From Planctomycetota bacterium (lineage in GTDB: Bacteria > Planctomycetota > Phycisphaerae > WQYP01), in the NCBI GenBank assembly GCA_021838985.1, contig JAKCCC010000191.1:1-5102 (forward strand): a DNA stretch of 5,102 bases, in the 5' to 3' direction. Position numbers and translations under genes: made by a program. Below are positions 1 through 5,102 of this stretch, in pieces. Every line of letters starts with the position of its first letter. Within the stretch, counting starts at the first letter, position 1. Below the pieces are notes generated by a model. The model was not told the origin of the DNA, did no database searches, and saw only the letters and a program-made list of their open reading frames with translations.

Positions 1-1002
1 TCAAGGCTTCCCTGGCGTAGGTCGCGCCACCGGCGCGGTGGCCCGCGGAGCATCCGTTACCGCCCCCGCCGGCGCCGCGCCGGCCGTGGCGGGAAGGCCG
101 CCCAACTCTAACTTCCGCCACTGATCAAACAGGGGAGCGGTGACCGGATTTTCCGGGGTCAGCACCCAATACGTGGATCGACCCATGGAATTCTTAAACA
201 ATTGCAGCGATTTCCAGAATCGATAGAACGCCCGCGCCTGCTTGGTGCGCTGGGCCTGGTTCAGAATCGCGTAGGCCTCCGCGTCGCCCTGACCGCGAAT
301 CGCCGCCGCGGTCTCCTCCGCCTTGCTGCGAATTTCCGCCGCCTGCTCCTCCCCCTGCGCAACAATGGCCTGGGCCTGGCTTTGACCCTCGCTTAAATAC
401 CGGCTGGCGATCTTTTCCCGTTCCGCGCTCATCCGATCGTAAACCTGCAACGCCACGCTCGGCGGAAACGTCATCCGCGAAAATCCGACCTGCACCACCT
501 GCAGCCCCAGCGGCTCCATTTGCCGGTCGACCGCTGCTTTTACCTGCTGTTCCGCCTGCCGCATCTTAATCTTGGCGGCGTCCACGTTAAACATCTGATC
601 CAGCGTGTACTGGCCCATCACCTTCAACACCGTCCCGTCGATCTTTTGTTCCAGGTAGCGCTGCACTTCCGGCGTCCCCCCGGGCAGACGCTGGTAATAC
701 AGGACGGGATTAACGATGTGCCACAGCGCGAAGCTGCGGATGGCGATCGGCTCACCCGCTCGGGTGGTCACTTCGCGGTTGGCGCTCTGGTATAGGTGCA
801 GACGATTATCCAGCCGGATAATCCCGTCGGTCGGCCAGCATAAATACCAGTTGTAGGCGATACGCGTCGGCTTGGCGATGATTTTCCCGAACCGGTTCAG
901 CAACACCGTCTGATAGGGTTTTGCCACAAAGGTGCACAATTCCAGAAACAGAATCGCCACCACCCCCACCAGCAGGCCGGCGATGATCATTTTGCTGCGC
1001 AT
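1..1002 (-). CDS. hflC: HflC-like SPFH (band 7/prohibitin-family) membrane protein
   Basis: Complete 333-aa reading frame with an ATG start and a TGA stop at the window edge. One N-terminal membrane anchor (about residues 6-27) is followed by an SPFH/band 7 domain (about 28-190). Next comes an Ala/Gln/Glu-rich coiled-coil helix (about 188-255) containing DRMSAEREKIASRY and RGQGDAEAYAI, which match the hallmark AERE and RGEGDAEA stretches of HflC. The conserved end (RAFYRFWKSLQLF) follows. By family knowledge HflC pairs with HflK in a large inner-membrane cage, SPFH domains outside the cytoplasm, that binds and modulates FtsH. The gene lies 19 nt after the hflK-like stop with its own strong ribosome binding site, so the two are surely co-expressed. 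Residues about 302-333 form a Pro/Ala-rich tail that E. coli HflC lacks. An internal ATG at codon 5 is a weaker alternative start. The family call is secure; the role as an FtsH modulator is inferred, and ftsH is not in the window. Confidence 0.9.
   Translation of the reverse strand: MRSKMIIAGLLVGVVAILFLELCTFVAKPYQTVLLNRFGKIIAKPTRIAYNWYLCWPTDGIIRLDNRLHLYQSANREVTTRAGEPIAIRSFALWHIVNPVLYYQRLPGGTPEVQRYLEQKIDGTVLKVMGQYTLDQMFNVDAAKIKMRQAEQQVKAAVDRQMEPLGLQVVQVGFSRMTFPPSVALQVYDRMSAEREKIASRYLSEGQSQAQAIVAQGEEQAAEIRSKAEETAAAIRGQGDAEAYAILNQAQRTKQARAFYRFWKSLQLFKNSMGRSTYWVLTPENPVTAPLFDQWRKLELGGLPATAGAAPAGAVTDAPRATAPVARPTPGKP
26..42. repeat. Short inverted repeat in the hflC tail
   Basis: GCCACC at 26-31 pairs with GGTGGC at 37-42; including the next base pair the stem is 7 bp with a 3-nt loop. 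It lies in codons for the Pro/Ala-rich C-terminal tail, close to the stop codon. No T-run follows on the minus strand within the window, and sequence beyond the stop is not available, so a terminator role cannot be judged. Confidence 0.35.
68..84. repeat. Second inverted repeat in the hflC tail
   Basis: GCCGGCGC (68-75) and GCGCCGGC (77-84) are exact reverse complements around a single C. The element falls in codons for the low-complexity Ala/Gly/Pro tail (about residues 307-312). Such palindromes arise easily from GCC/GGC codons, so the evidence for a functional element is weak. Confidence 0.3.
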
Positions 1003-1011
1003 GGATGGAAA

Positions 1012-1016
1012 TCCTC
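1012..1016 (-). promoter_or_regulatory. Ribosome binding site of the hflC-like gene
   Basis: The minus strand reads GAGGA, 9 nt before the ATG at 1002. It sits inside the 19-nt gap after the hflK-like TAG stop. This supports the ATG at 1002 over the ATG four codons later and indicates efficient re-initiation by ribosomes ending hflK. Confidence 0.75.
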
Positions 1017-1021
1017 AAAAA

Positions 1022-3049
1022 CTACTGCGGAGCGCTGCCGCCTACGCCCCCACTGGTGCCGCCGCGCAAGGGCGGCGGCACCGATCCCCGTCGCCGGCGG
1101 CTGAACTGCCAAATCTCCGGCGGCTTAACTCCCGGTCCCAACACCACCTTGTTGACCGCATCAAACACGTGCCCCAGCGCCCGGTAAAATTCCCAGGCCA
1201 TGGCGGCCTGCCGCCCTTTCACAAAGGCATCCGACCGTTCCCGCAACGATTGCGCCTGCCCCCGTTGCAAGTTGGTCACCCACACCGCGTGCGCCTGAGC
1301 CATCAGAATCGCCGCGGTGGCATAGCCGTCCGCGCGTTGCTCGTCGGAAAACGCGGACTGCTGGGCGCTGGCGATGAGCCGTTGCTTCTGTTCACGGGCG
1401 CTGACGACATTTTCAAAAGCCCGGGCCGGCCCATACATCCTGCCCTGGGCGGTATAGCGTACCCCCTCGCCCACGGGCGGATGGATGTCTTTGATGTCAA
1501 AACCCAGGATTTGGATACCGGCGTGCATGGCGTTCAATTGCCGCTGAATGAACCGCCGGCATTGCGCCGCCACGTCGCCGGTTTGCGTTTCCATGATTTG
1601 CCCCAGGGCGTGCCGCGCGAAAACCCGCGTCACCGCATACAGCGCCACCTGGTGCACCAGGGCCTTGTCCATGGGGCTTAGGCGGGCCTTAGTCCCGGTG
1701 CCGGCGCTGCCCCCATACACCACCACGGCGCGGCTGGAAACGTTATGAAAAAAATCCCCCGCGTTGGAAACCCGCCACCAGATGTCCATGATCCCGTCGA
1801 GCAGTTGCGATGAAGACGTGCCCTGTCCGGTGATATCGCCGGTTAAAAACTCGTGATCCGGGTTGGTTTGATGCTCCGACCAGAACGAAAAGGCATTCGG
1901 GCCGAGATTGGCCTGGTGTTTCACTTCGGTGCTGACCACCGTGGAGTGCATGCGCTCCGTGGGAACATAGCTGAGCCGGTCAATCGGCCACGGCCACATC
2001 ACGTGCAACCCGGCCGCCAGCGGATGCTCCAGATCGCGCGCCGTCGTCACGCCGAAATGCTCCCGGATTCCCACATCGCCGGTCGGCACCACGTGCAGCG
2101 TGCTGATCCCCAGCAATATCAGCAGACCCGCGATGATCACCCGCGGCAGCAGGCGGGCCAGCACCCCCGACCAGCTCATCGTGCTGCGGCTCATGCCGAC
2201 GCTTTCGGCCAGCAGCACCCGAATCCCGACAATCCAGCCGCTGGTCAACAACGGCACCAGCGGCAACTGCTGCAGATCCACGCCGGCCTGTTCCAGCTCT
2301 TCAATCGTGCCGTAGTTCCGCAACGCGTTGAGGCCCAACTCCAACGCCTGCAGCGCTAAAACCACACCGATCACGATCGCGGCGCTCTGGCTGGCGTAGG
2401 CCACGCCCATCCAGGCCGCCAGGACCGCCCCGAACAGGACCACGCTGCCCGGAAATCCCAGCAGCACCAGTCCATTGGCCGCCTCGCCATACCCCTCCGT
2501 CTCCGCCGTCACGCGGGTAAGGGGAATCATCAGCAGATACAACAACATGGCGCCGCCGGCCGCCACCACCGCCCCCGGATCAATTGGCGTCGGCGAGACC
2601 ACGATCGTCTGACCTGGAGCGATGGACGTGAAATCACGATAAACCAGCCAGCCGATCACCGCGGCCAGGACGAAAAGGCCCAGCGCGCACAGCGCGATAA
2701 TCACCCGTTGAAAACCCGTATCCAAGCTGGTGATTTCATCCGGCTCCACCGGCGCCGGCGCTGGCGCCACCGGCGCGGTATCGTCCGCGTAGCTCATATG
2801 AAACGTGCCCAGCGGAGCCAGCGGTGTAAACCGCGCGGCCGCCTGGGCTTCGTCGATCAGCGCCACCTGCTGGCGGGCCAGGCGCAAGCCCCACCACACC
2901 AGCGCCGCCAGAATCGTCTGGGCTGCCGCGGCCAGAGCGCCGGCCCACAAACAGACCGCACCGTACTTGGCCACCGCGATGCCGAGAATCGCCGTGATCA
3001 GCAGCAAGCCCGCCGTGACCCATAGGGCGATGGTTTCAGCGCGTTTCAC
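1022..3049 (-). CDS. hflK: HflK-like SPFH protein with a polytopic N-terminal extension
   Basis: 675 aa, GTG start and TAG stop; E. coli HflK is about 420 aa. Predicted membrane segments lie near residues 6-27, 31-53, 112-137, 159-177, 193-215 and 220-238. A seventh (about 302-319) runs into the SPFH domain (LHVVPTGDVGIREHFG, about 318-530) as in classical HflK. A soluble Pro/Ala linker (about 91-104, TAPVAPAPAP) separates TM2 and TM3. SPFH-family landmarks are FLTGDITGQG (401-410), DIWWRVSNAGDFF (422-434) and ILGFDIKDIHPP (514-525). A coiled coil (about 543-620) and a conserved end (VNKVVLGPGVKPPEIW) follow. Six segments before the anchor keep the SPFH domain on the extracytoplasmic side, as in E. 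coli HflK. An in-frame TGA shortly upstream and the loss of TM1-2 with any later Met support the GTG start. The last ~25 residues (RRRRGSVPPP..., Gly-rich) coincide with a palindromic repeat. By family knowledge it would form a hetero-oligomeric cage with HflC. The role of the extension is unknown. Confidence 0.88.
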   Translation of the reverse strand: MKRAETIALWVTAGLLLITAILGIAVAKYGAVCLWAGALAAAAQTILAALVWWGLRLARQQVALIDEAQAAARFTPLAPLGTFHMSYADDTAPVAPAPAPVEPDEITSLDTGFQRVIIALCALGLFVLAAVIGWLVYRDFTSIAPGQTIVVSPTPIDPGAVVAAGGAMLLYLLMIPLTRVTAETEGYGEAANGLVLLGFPGSVVLFGAVLAAWMGVAYASQSAAIVIGVVLALQALELGLNALRNYGTIEELEQAGVDLQQLPLVPLLTSGWIVGIRVLLAESVGMSRSTMSWSGVLARLLPRVIIAGLLILLGISTLHVVPTGDVGIREHFGVTTARDLEHPLAAGLHVMWPWPIDRLSYVPTERMHSTVVSTEVKHQANLGPNAFSFWSEHQTNPDHEFLTGDITGQGTSSSQLLDGIMDIWWRVSNAGDFFHNVSSRAVVVYGGSAGTGTKARLSPMDKALVHQVALYAVTRVFARHALGQIMETQTGDVAAQCRRFIQRQLNAMHAGIQILGFDIKDIHPPVGEGVRYTAQGRMYGPARAFENVVSAREQKQRLIASAQQSAFSDEQRADGYATAAILMAQAHAVWVTNLQRGQAQSLRERSDAFVKGRQAAMAWEFYRALGHVFDAVNKVVLGPGVKPPEIWQFSRRRRGSVPPPLRGGTSGGVGGSAPQ
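1055..1082. repeat. Perfect 11-bp inverted repeat in the hflK 3' end
   Basis: GGTGCCGCCGC at 1055-1065 pairs perfectly with GCGGCGGCACC at 1072-1082 around a 6-nt loop. It lies within the last codons of the hflK-like gene. Together with its flank it translates on the minus strand as VPPPLRGGTSGGVGG, and on the plus strand as PPTPPLVPPRKGGG. In my recollection this kind of translation comes from dispersed intergenic palindromic repeats. No T-run follows on either strand, so it is not a typical intrinsic terminator. The sequence shows the hairpin directly; origin as a mobile repeat is inference. Confidence 0.65.
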
Positions 3050-3109
3050 TTTATAGTTCCCATGTTTTCAGTTTTTGGCCTCTGGTTTCCGTGACTTCTA
3101 ACATCTAAC
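3050..3109 (-). repeat. Degenerate 7-nt periodic tract between the ATPase and hflK
   Basis: Read on the minus strand, this part of the intergenic gap divides into consecutive 7-mers: GTTAGAT, GTTAGAA, GTCACGG, AAACCAG, AGGCCAA, AAACTGA, AAACATG, GGAACTA. The first two agree at 6 of 7 positions, the third shares GT-A with them, and the AAAC-starting units resemble each other. The tract is visibly richer in A/T than the flanking genes. It ends at the hflK start and would form the translation initiation region. No convincing -35/-10 promoter pair is visible. The periodicity is weak and may be chance. Confidence 0.3.
3058..3061 (-). promoter_or_regulatory. Weak ribosome binding site of the hflK-like gene
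   Basis: The minus strand reads GGGA, 8 nt before the GTG at 3049. Matched to the anti-Shine-Dalgarno sequence it is short, clearly weaker than the GAGGA ahead of hflC. A weak site plus a GTG start suggests modest translation of hflK compared with hflC. Confidence 0.4.
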
Positions 3110-3119
3110 GGCTCGCTCC

Positions 3120-3146
3120 TTGCCCCCGGCTTCACGCCGGCTGCAA
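3120..3146. repeat. Hairpin overlapping the ATPase stop codon
   Basis: On the plus strand, TTGC (3120-3123) pairs with GCAA (3143-3146), and CCGGC (3126-3130) pairs with GCCGG (3136-3140), leaving a 2x2 internal mismatch and a 5-nt loop. The loop contains the TGA stop of the ATPase on the minus strand. No uridine run follows in the direction of transcription, so it is not a standard terminator. It could stabilise the 3' end of the ATPase message or tune read-through into hflK, which is inference. Confidence 0.4.
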
Positions 3147-5102
3147 CCGCCCCGGGGCCGGCGCCACAGTCCCGGCATGCCGGGAAGCCGGCAGGGGCTT
3201 GGCGTTTACTCCCACGTTGCCCGCCAGCCGCACGGAGTTCACCGCGATCACCACCACCGCGCCCATATGCACCAGGGCCGCCACCACCAGGTTAAACAAG
3301 CCGAAAGCCGCCGCCGCTTCCGCGAAACCCGCGAACACCAGGGCAAAGAACAGGTTCTGAAAAATCGCGGTGCGGGTCTGCCGGGCCAGATAGATCAGCA
3401 GCGGAACGCGGGTCAGATCATCTTTCAGCAAAATGGCGTCGGCGGCATCCATCGCCACATCCGTGCCGTGTATCCCCAGCGCAATACCCACCGTCGAAGC
3501 CGCCAGCGAGGGCGCGTCATTGATGCCATCGCCGACCATGGCCACGCCGTGTTCCCCACGCTGCAACTGGCGGATCAGTTCCTCTTTTTGACCCGGTAGA
3601 AGCTCCGCGTATACATCGTCGCACCCCACCGCCCGCCCGACCAATTGTGCGGTTTTCCGGCGATCCCCGGTCATCATCACAATGCGCTTCACGCCCAGAT
3701 TCCGCAGCCGCTTAACCGTGCGCCGCGCCTCCGGCCGAATTTCATCGGTCAGTGCGATGGCCCCAAGCAGTTCCCCTCCATACATCACATACACCGGCAC
3801 CAGCGGCAGTTCGGATTCCGCCGCCTCCAGCGCCGCCGCCGCGGTCACCATCTCGGGTGGAAGCATTTTTACCGAGCCGGCCCGGATCACGCGCCCCCCG
3901 ACGGTCGTCTCCACCCCCAGCCCTTCCAGCACCTTCACATCCGCCGTTTCGTCAAAAGCCAGGTTTTGCTGGCGGGCGTGCGCCAGAATCGCCTGCGCCA
4001 AGGGGTGGGGACTGCGATTTTCCACCGTCGCCGCCAGACGCAACAGCTGCTCGGGCGAAATCCCCGGCATCGGCCGTACGCTCTGCACCACAAACTTGCC
4101 TGTGGTCAGCGTGCCGGTTTTGTCAAACACCACCGTATCCAGATTCACCGATGCTTCCACGAACGGCCCGGCCTTCACCTGAATTCCGCTGCGGCTGGCC
4201 CGGGCCAGCGCCACCACAATCGCCAGCGGCGAGGCCAGCAGCATCGCACACGGGCATCCCACCACCCACATCGTTATCATGTTCTGCGCTGAGCCGCTCA
4301 CCCACCACGCCACCACCGATAACACCAGTATCACCGGCGTGTAATAGGAGAAGAACTTGTCGGCCGCCCGAATGATCCGCGGCTGATACTGTTGCGCCCG
4401 CCGCACCAGCTCGATGGTCTGGCCGAGGGCGGAATGTTCGCCCACCCGCGTGACCCGCACTTCCGCCGAACCGGTCAGGTTCATGCTGCCGCTCAACACC
4501 ACCGCCCCCGGCCCTTTGTCCGCCGGCAGCGACTCCCCGCTGACCATTGATTCATCCACGGTGGTCGCGCCGCTGAGCACTTCCCCATCGCCGGCAATGC
4601 GCTCGCCCGGCCGGATCACCAGCGTATCCCCAACCCGCACTTCTTCCGCGCCAATCATCATGTCGCGACCGCCGCGGCGCACGCGGGCGTGCACTGGGGC
4701 CAGGTTCTGCAGCGCCAACACGGCGTTTCGGGCACTTTCCGCGGCCACCTGCTCAATCGCAGCGCCGATCTGCAGGATCAACGCCACCAGGCCCGCCTCA
4801 ATAAACACCCCCATCGCCACCGCGCCGATGATGCTCAAGGCCACCAGTTCGTTGACGTTGGTTCGCCCCTGGGCCAGGCCTTTTACCGCCGCCCAGAAGA
4901 TCGGCCCGCCCGCGATAATCGCCGCCAACAGCCCCAAGCCTTCCGCCACCGGCACTTCCGTCGGGTACTGGTATAGAATGCCGCTGAGGATCAGCACCGC
5001 CACGGTCACCGGAATCACGACCGTTAGCTGAAAATTCAAACCCACCCCGGCGTGCAAGTGTCCCTTCTTGTCACCGTGCTTGTCGCCGCAGGCGCAGGCG
5101 AA
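3132..5102 (-). CDS. Heavy-metal-translocating P1B-type ATPase (5' end outside window)
   Basis: The frame stays open to the right window edge, so the start is not seen; the TTG at 5057 is only the first possible start codon inside the window. Numbering from that TTG gives 641 codons to a TGA stop. Landmarks: actuator motif SGES (173-176), CPC in the sixth membrane segment (268-270), phosphorylated Asp312 in DKTGT, the heavy-metal HP signature (SPHPLA, 349-354), TGD (463-465) and GDGIND (509-514). Eight membrane segments are recognisable: about 9-28, 38-60, 70-87, 85-105, 236-253, 259-285, 566-587 and 588-610. By family knowledge this is an inner-membrane pump exporting soft or transition metals at the cost of ATP. 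TM8 has His597-Met-Gly where Zn/Cd pumps (ZntA, CadA) have Asp-x-Gly and Co/Fe pumps have His-Glu-Gly, so the metal cannot be assigned; a Cu-type MSS is absent. Upstream residues are Cys/His-rich. All catalytic motifs are present, so it should be active. It is followed after 82 nt by hflK-hflC. Confidence 0.93.
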   Translation of the reverse strand, partial: FACACGDKHGDKKGHLHAGVGLNFQLTVVIPVTVAVLILSGILYQYPTEVPVAEGLGLLAAIIAGGPIFWAAVKGLAQGRTNVNELVALSIIGAVAMGVFIEAGLVALILQIGAAIEQVAAESARNAVLALQNLAPVHARVRRGGRDMMIGAEEVRVGDTLVIRPGERIAGDGEVLSGATTVDESMVSGESLPADKGPGAVVLSGSMNLTGSAEVRVTRVGEHSALGQTIELVRRAQQYQPRIIRAADKFFSYYTPVILVLSVVAWWVSGSAQNMITMWVVGCPCAMLLASPLAIVVALARASRSGIQVKAGPFVEASVNLDTVVFDKTGTLTTGKFVVQSVRPMPGISPEQLLRLAATVENRSPHPLAQAILAHARQQNLAFDETADVKVLEGLGVETTVGGRVIRAGSVKMLPPEMVTAAAALEAAESELPLVPVYVMYGGELLGAIALTDEIRPEARRTVKRLRNLGVKRIVMMTGDRRKTAQLVGRAVGCDDVYAELLPGQKEELIRQLQRGEHGVAMVGDGINDAPSLAASTVGIALGIHGTDVAMDAADAILLKDDLTRVPLLIYLARQTRTAIFQNLFFALVFAGFAEAAAAFGLFNLVVAALVHMGAVVVIAVNSVRLAGNVGVNAKPLPASRHAGTVAPAPGRLQPA
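3170..3185. repeat. Perfect 16-bp palindrome in the ATPase 3' end
   Basis: TCCCGGCATGCCGGGA is a perfect palindrome. It encodes the SRHAG stretch (residues 625-629) of the ATPase tail, which lies beyond the last membrane segment and outside conserved family sequence. Nearby CCCCGGGG and GGCGCC stretches add further self-complementarity. It may be part of a palindromic repeat that extended the gene, or a chance product of GC-rich codons. Confidence 0.5.

Noticed and set aside
1055..1082. Intrinsic terminator between hflK and hflC
   Set aside because: The hairpin is strong, but no T-run follows it on the minus strand, it lies inside coding sequence, and hflC follows immediately.
932..1681. 249-codon open frame on the plus strand
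   Set aside because: It lies antisense across the hflC start and the conserved SPFH and coiled-coil region of hflK. Its protein is Arg/His/Pro-rich without any recognisable domain, as expected for a shadow in GC-rich DNA.
3046..3063. Five-codon minus-strand mini-frame (MGTIK) whose TGA overlaps the hflK GTG
   Set aside because: The GTGA overlap could couple translation, but the ATG has no ribosome binding site of its own and such a short frame is easily chance.
3050..3131. Promoter for hflK-hflC in the 82-nt gap
   Set aside because: TATAAA sits only a few bases before the GTG and no matching -35 box at proper spacing is visible; an internal promoter cannot be supported from sequence alone.
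3645..4375. Overlapping plus-strand frames of 166-215 codons opposite the ATPase
   Set aside because: Three frames overlap each other and all lie antisense to the catalytic core of the ATPase. Their translations are low-complexity Pro/Arg/His/Ser, with no sign of real coding.
4414..5031. 205-codon plus-strand frame opposite the ATPase N-terminal half
   Set aside because: Ser/Thr/Pro/Ala-rich translation antisense to the actuator and first membrane segments of the ATPase; no domain recognised.
3132..5057. TTG at 5057 as the true ATPase start
   Set aside because: The frame continues open to the window edge with meaningful Cys/His-rich sequence, and no ribosome binding site is evident; the start most likely lies outside the window.

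Overview
The window is GC-rich and almost fully coding. It carries three co-directional genes on the minus strand. Read 5'->3' on that strand they are a heavy-metal P1B-type ATPase (start lies beyond the right window edge), a large HflK-like SPFH membrane protein of 675 aa, and an HflC-like SPFH protein of 333 aa whose stop codon is the first three bases of the window. No RNA gene, insertion sequence, CRISPR array or integrase is visible.

Organism: nothing here is a taxonomic marker. High GC, GTG start use, an HflK with a long polytopic N-terminus, and a palindromic repeat reading as a Pro/Gly-rich tail would fit a free-living Gram-negative or PVC-type bacterium (Verrucomicrobiota/Planctomycetota-like). 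That is a low-confidence impression from memory.

Layout: 1-1002 hflC-like; 1003-1021 a 19-nt gap with a good GAGGA ribosome binding site; 1022-3049 hflK-like with a GTG start; 3050-3131 an 82-nt, relatively AT-rich gap with degenerate 7-nt periodicity; 3132-5102 P1B ATPase, open at its 5' end and preceded in frame by a Cys/His-rich stretch. Spacing and shared orientation make one transcript plausible, and hflK-hflC is almost certainly co-translated.

How the genes may work together: classical HflK and HflC form a membrane cage that holds the FtsH protease and modulates membrane-protein turnover. Here the pair follows a metal-exporting pump and no ftsH is in view. HflK carries about 300 extra residues with about six predicted membrane segments before its SPFH domain. 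The most interesting reading, which is inference, is a dedicated SPFH membrane assembly that organises, protects or quality-controls the metal pump. The pump also has an unusual pairing of metal-site motifs: CPC in the sixth membrane segment, and His-Met-Gly in the eighth where Zn/Cd pumps have Asp-x-Gly. All three proteins end in Pro/Ala/Gly-rich tails encoded by palindrome-dense DNA, and the HflK tail contains a perfect 11-bp hairpin that looks like a repeat element absorbed into the gene end.
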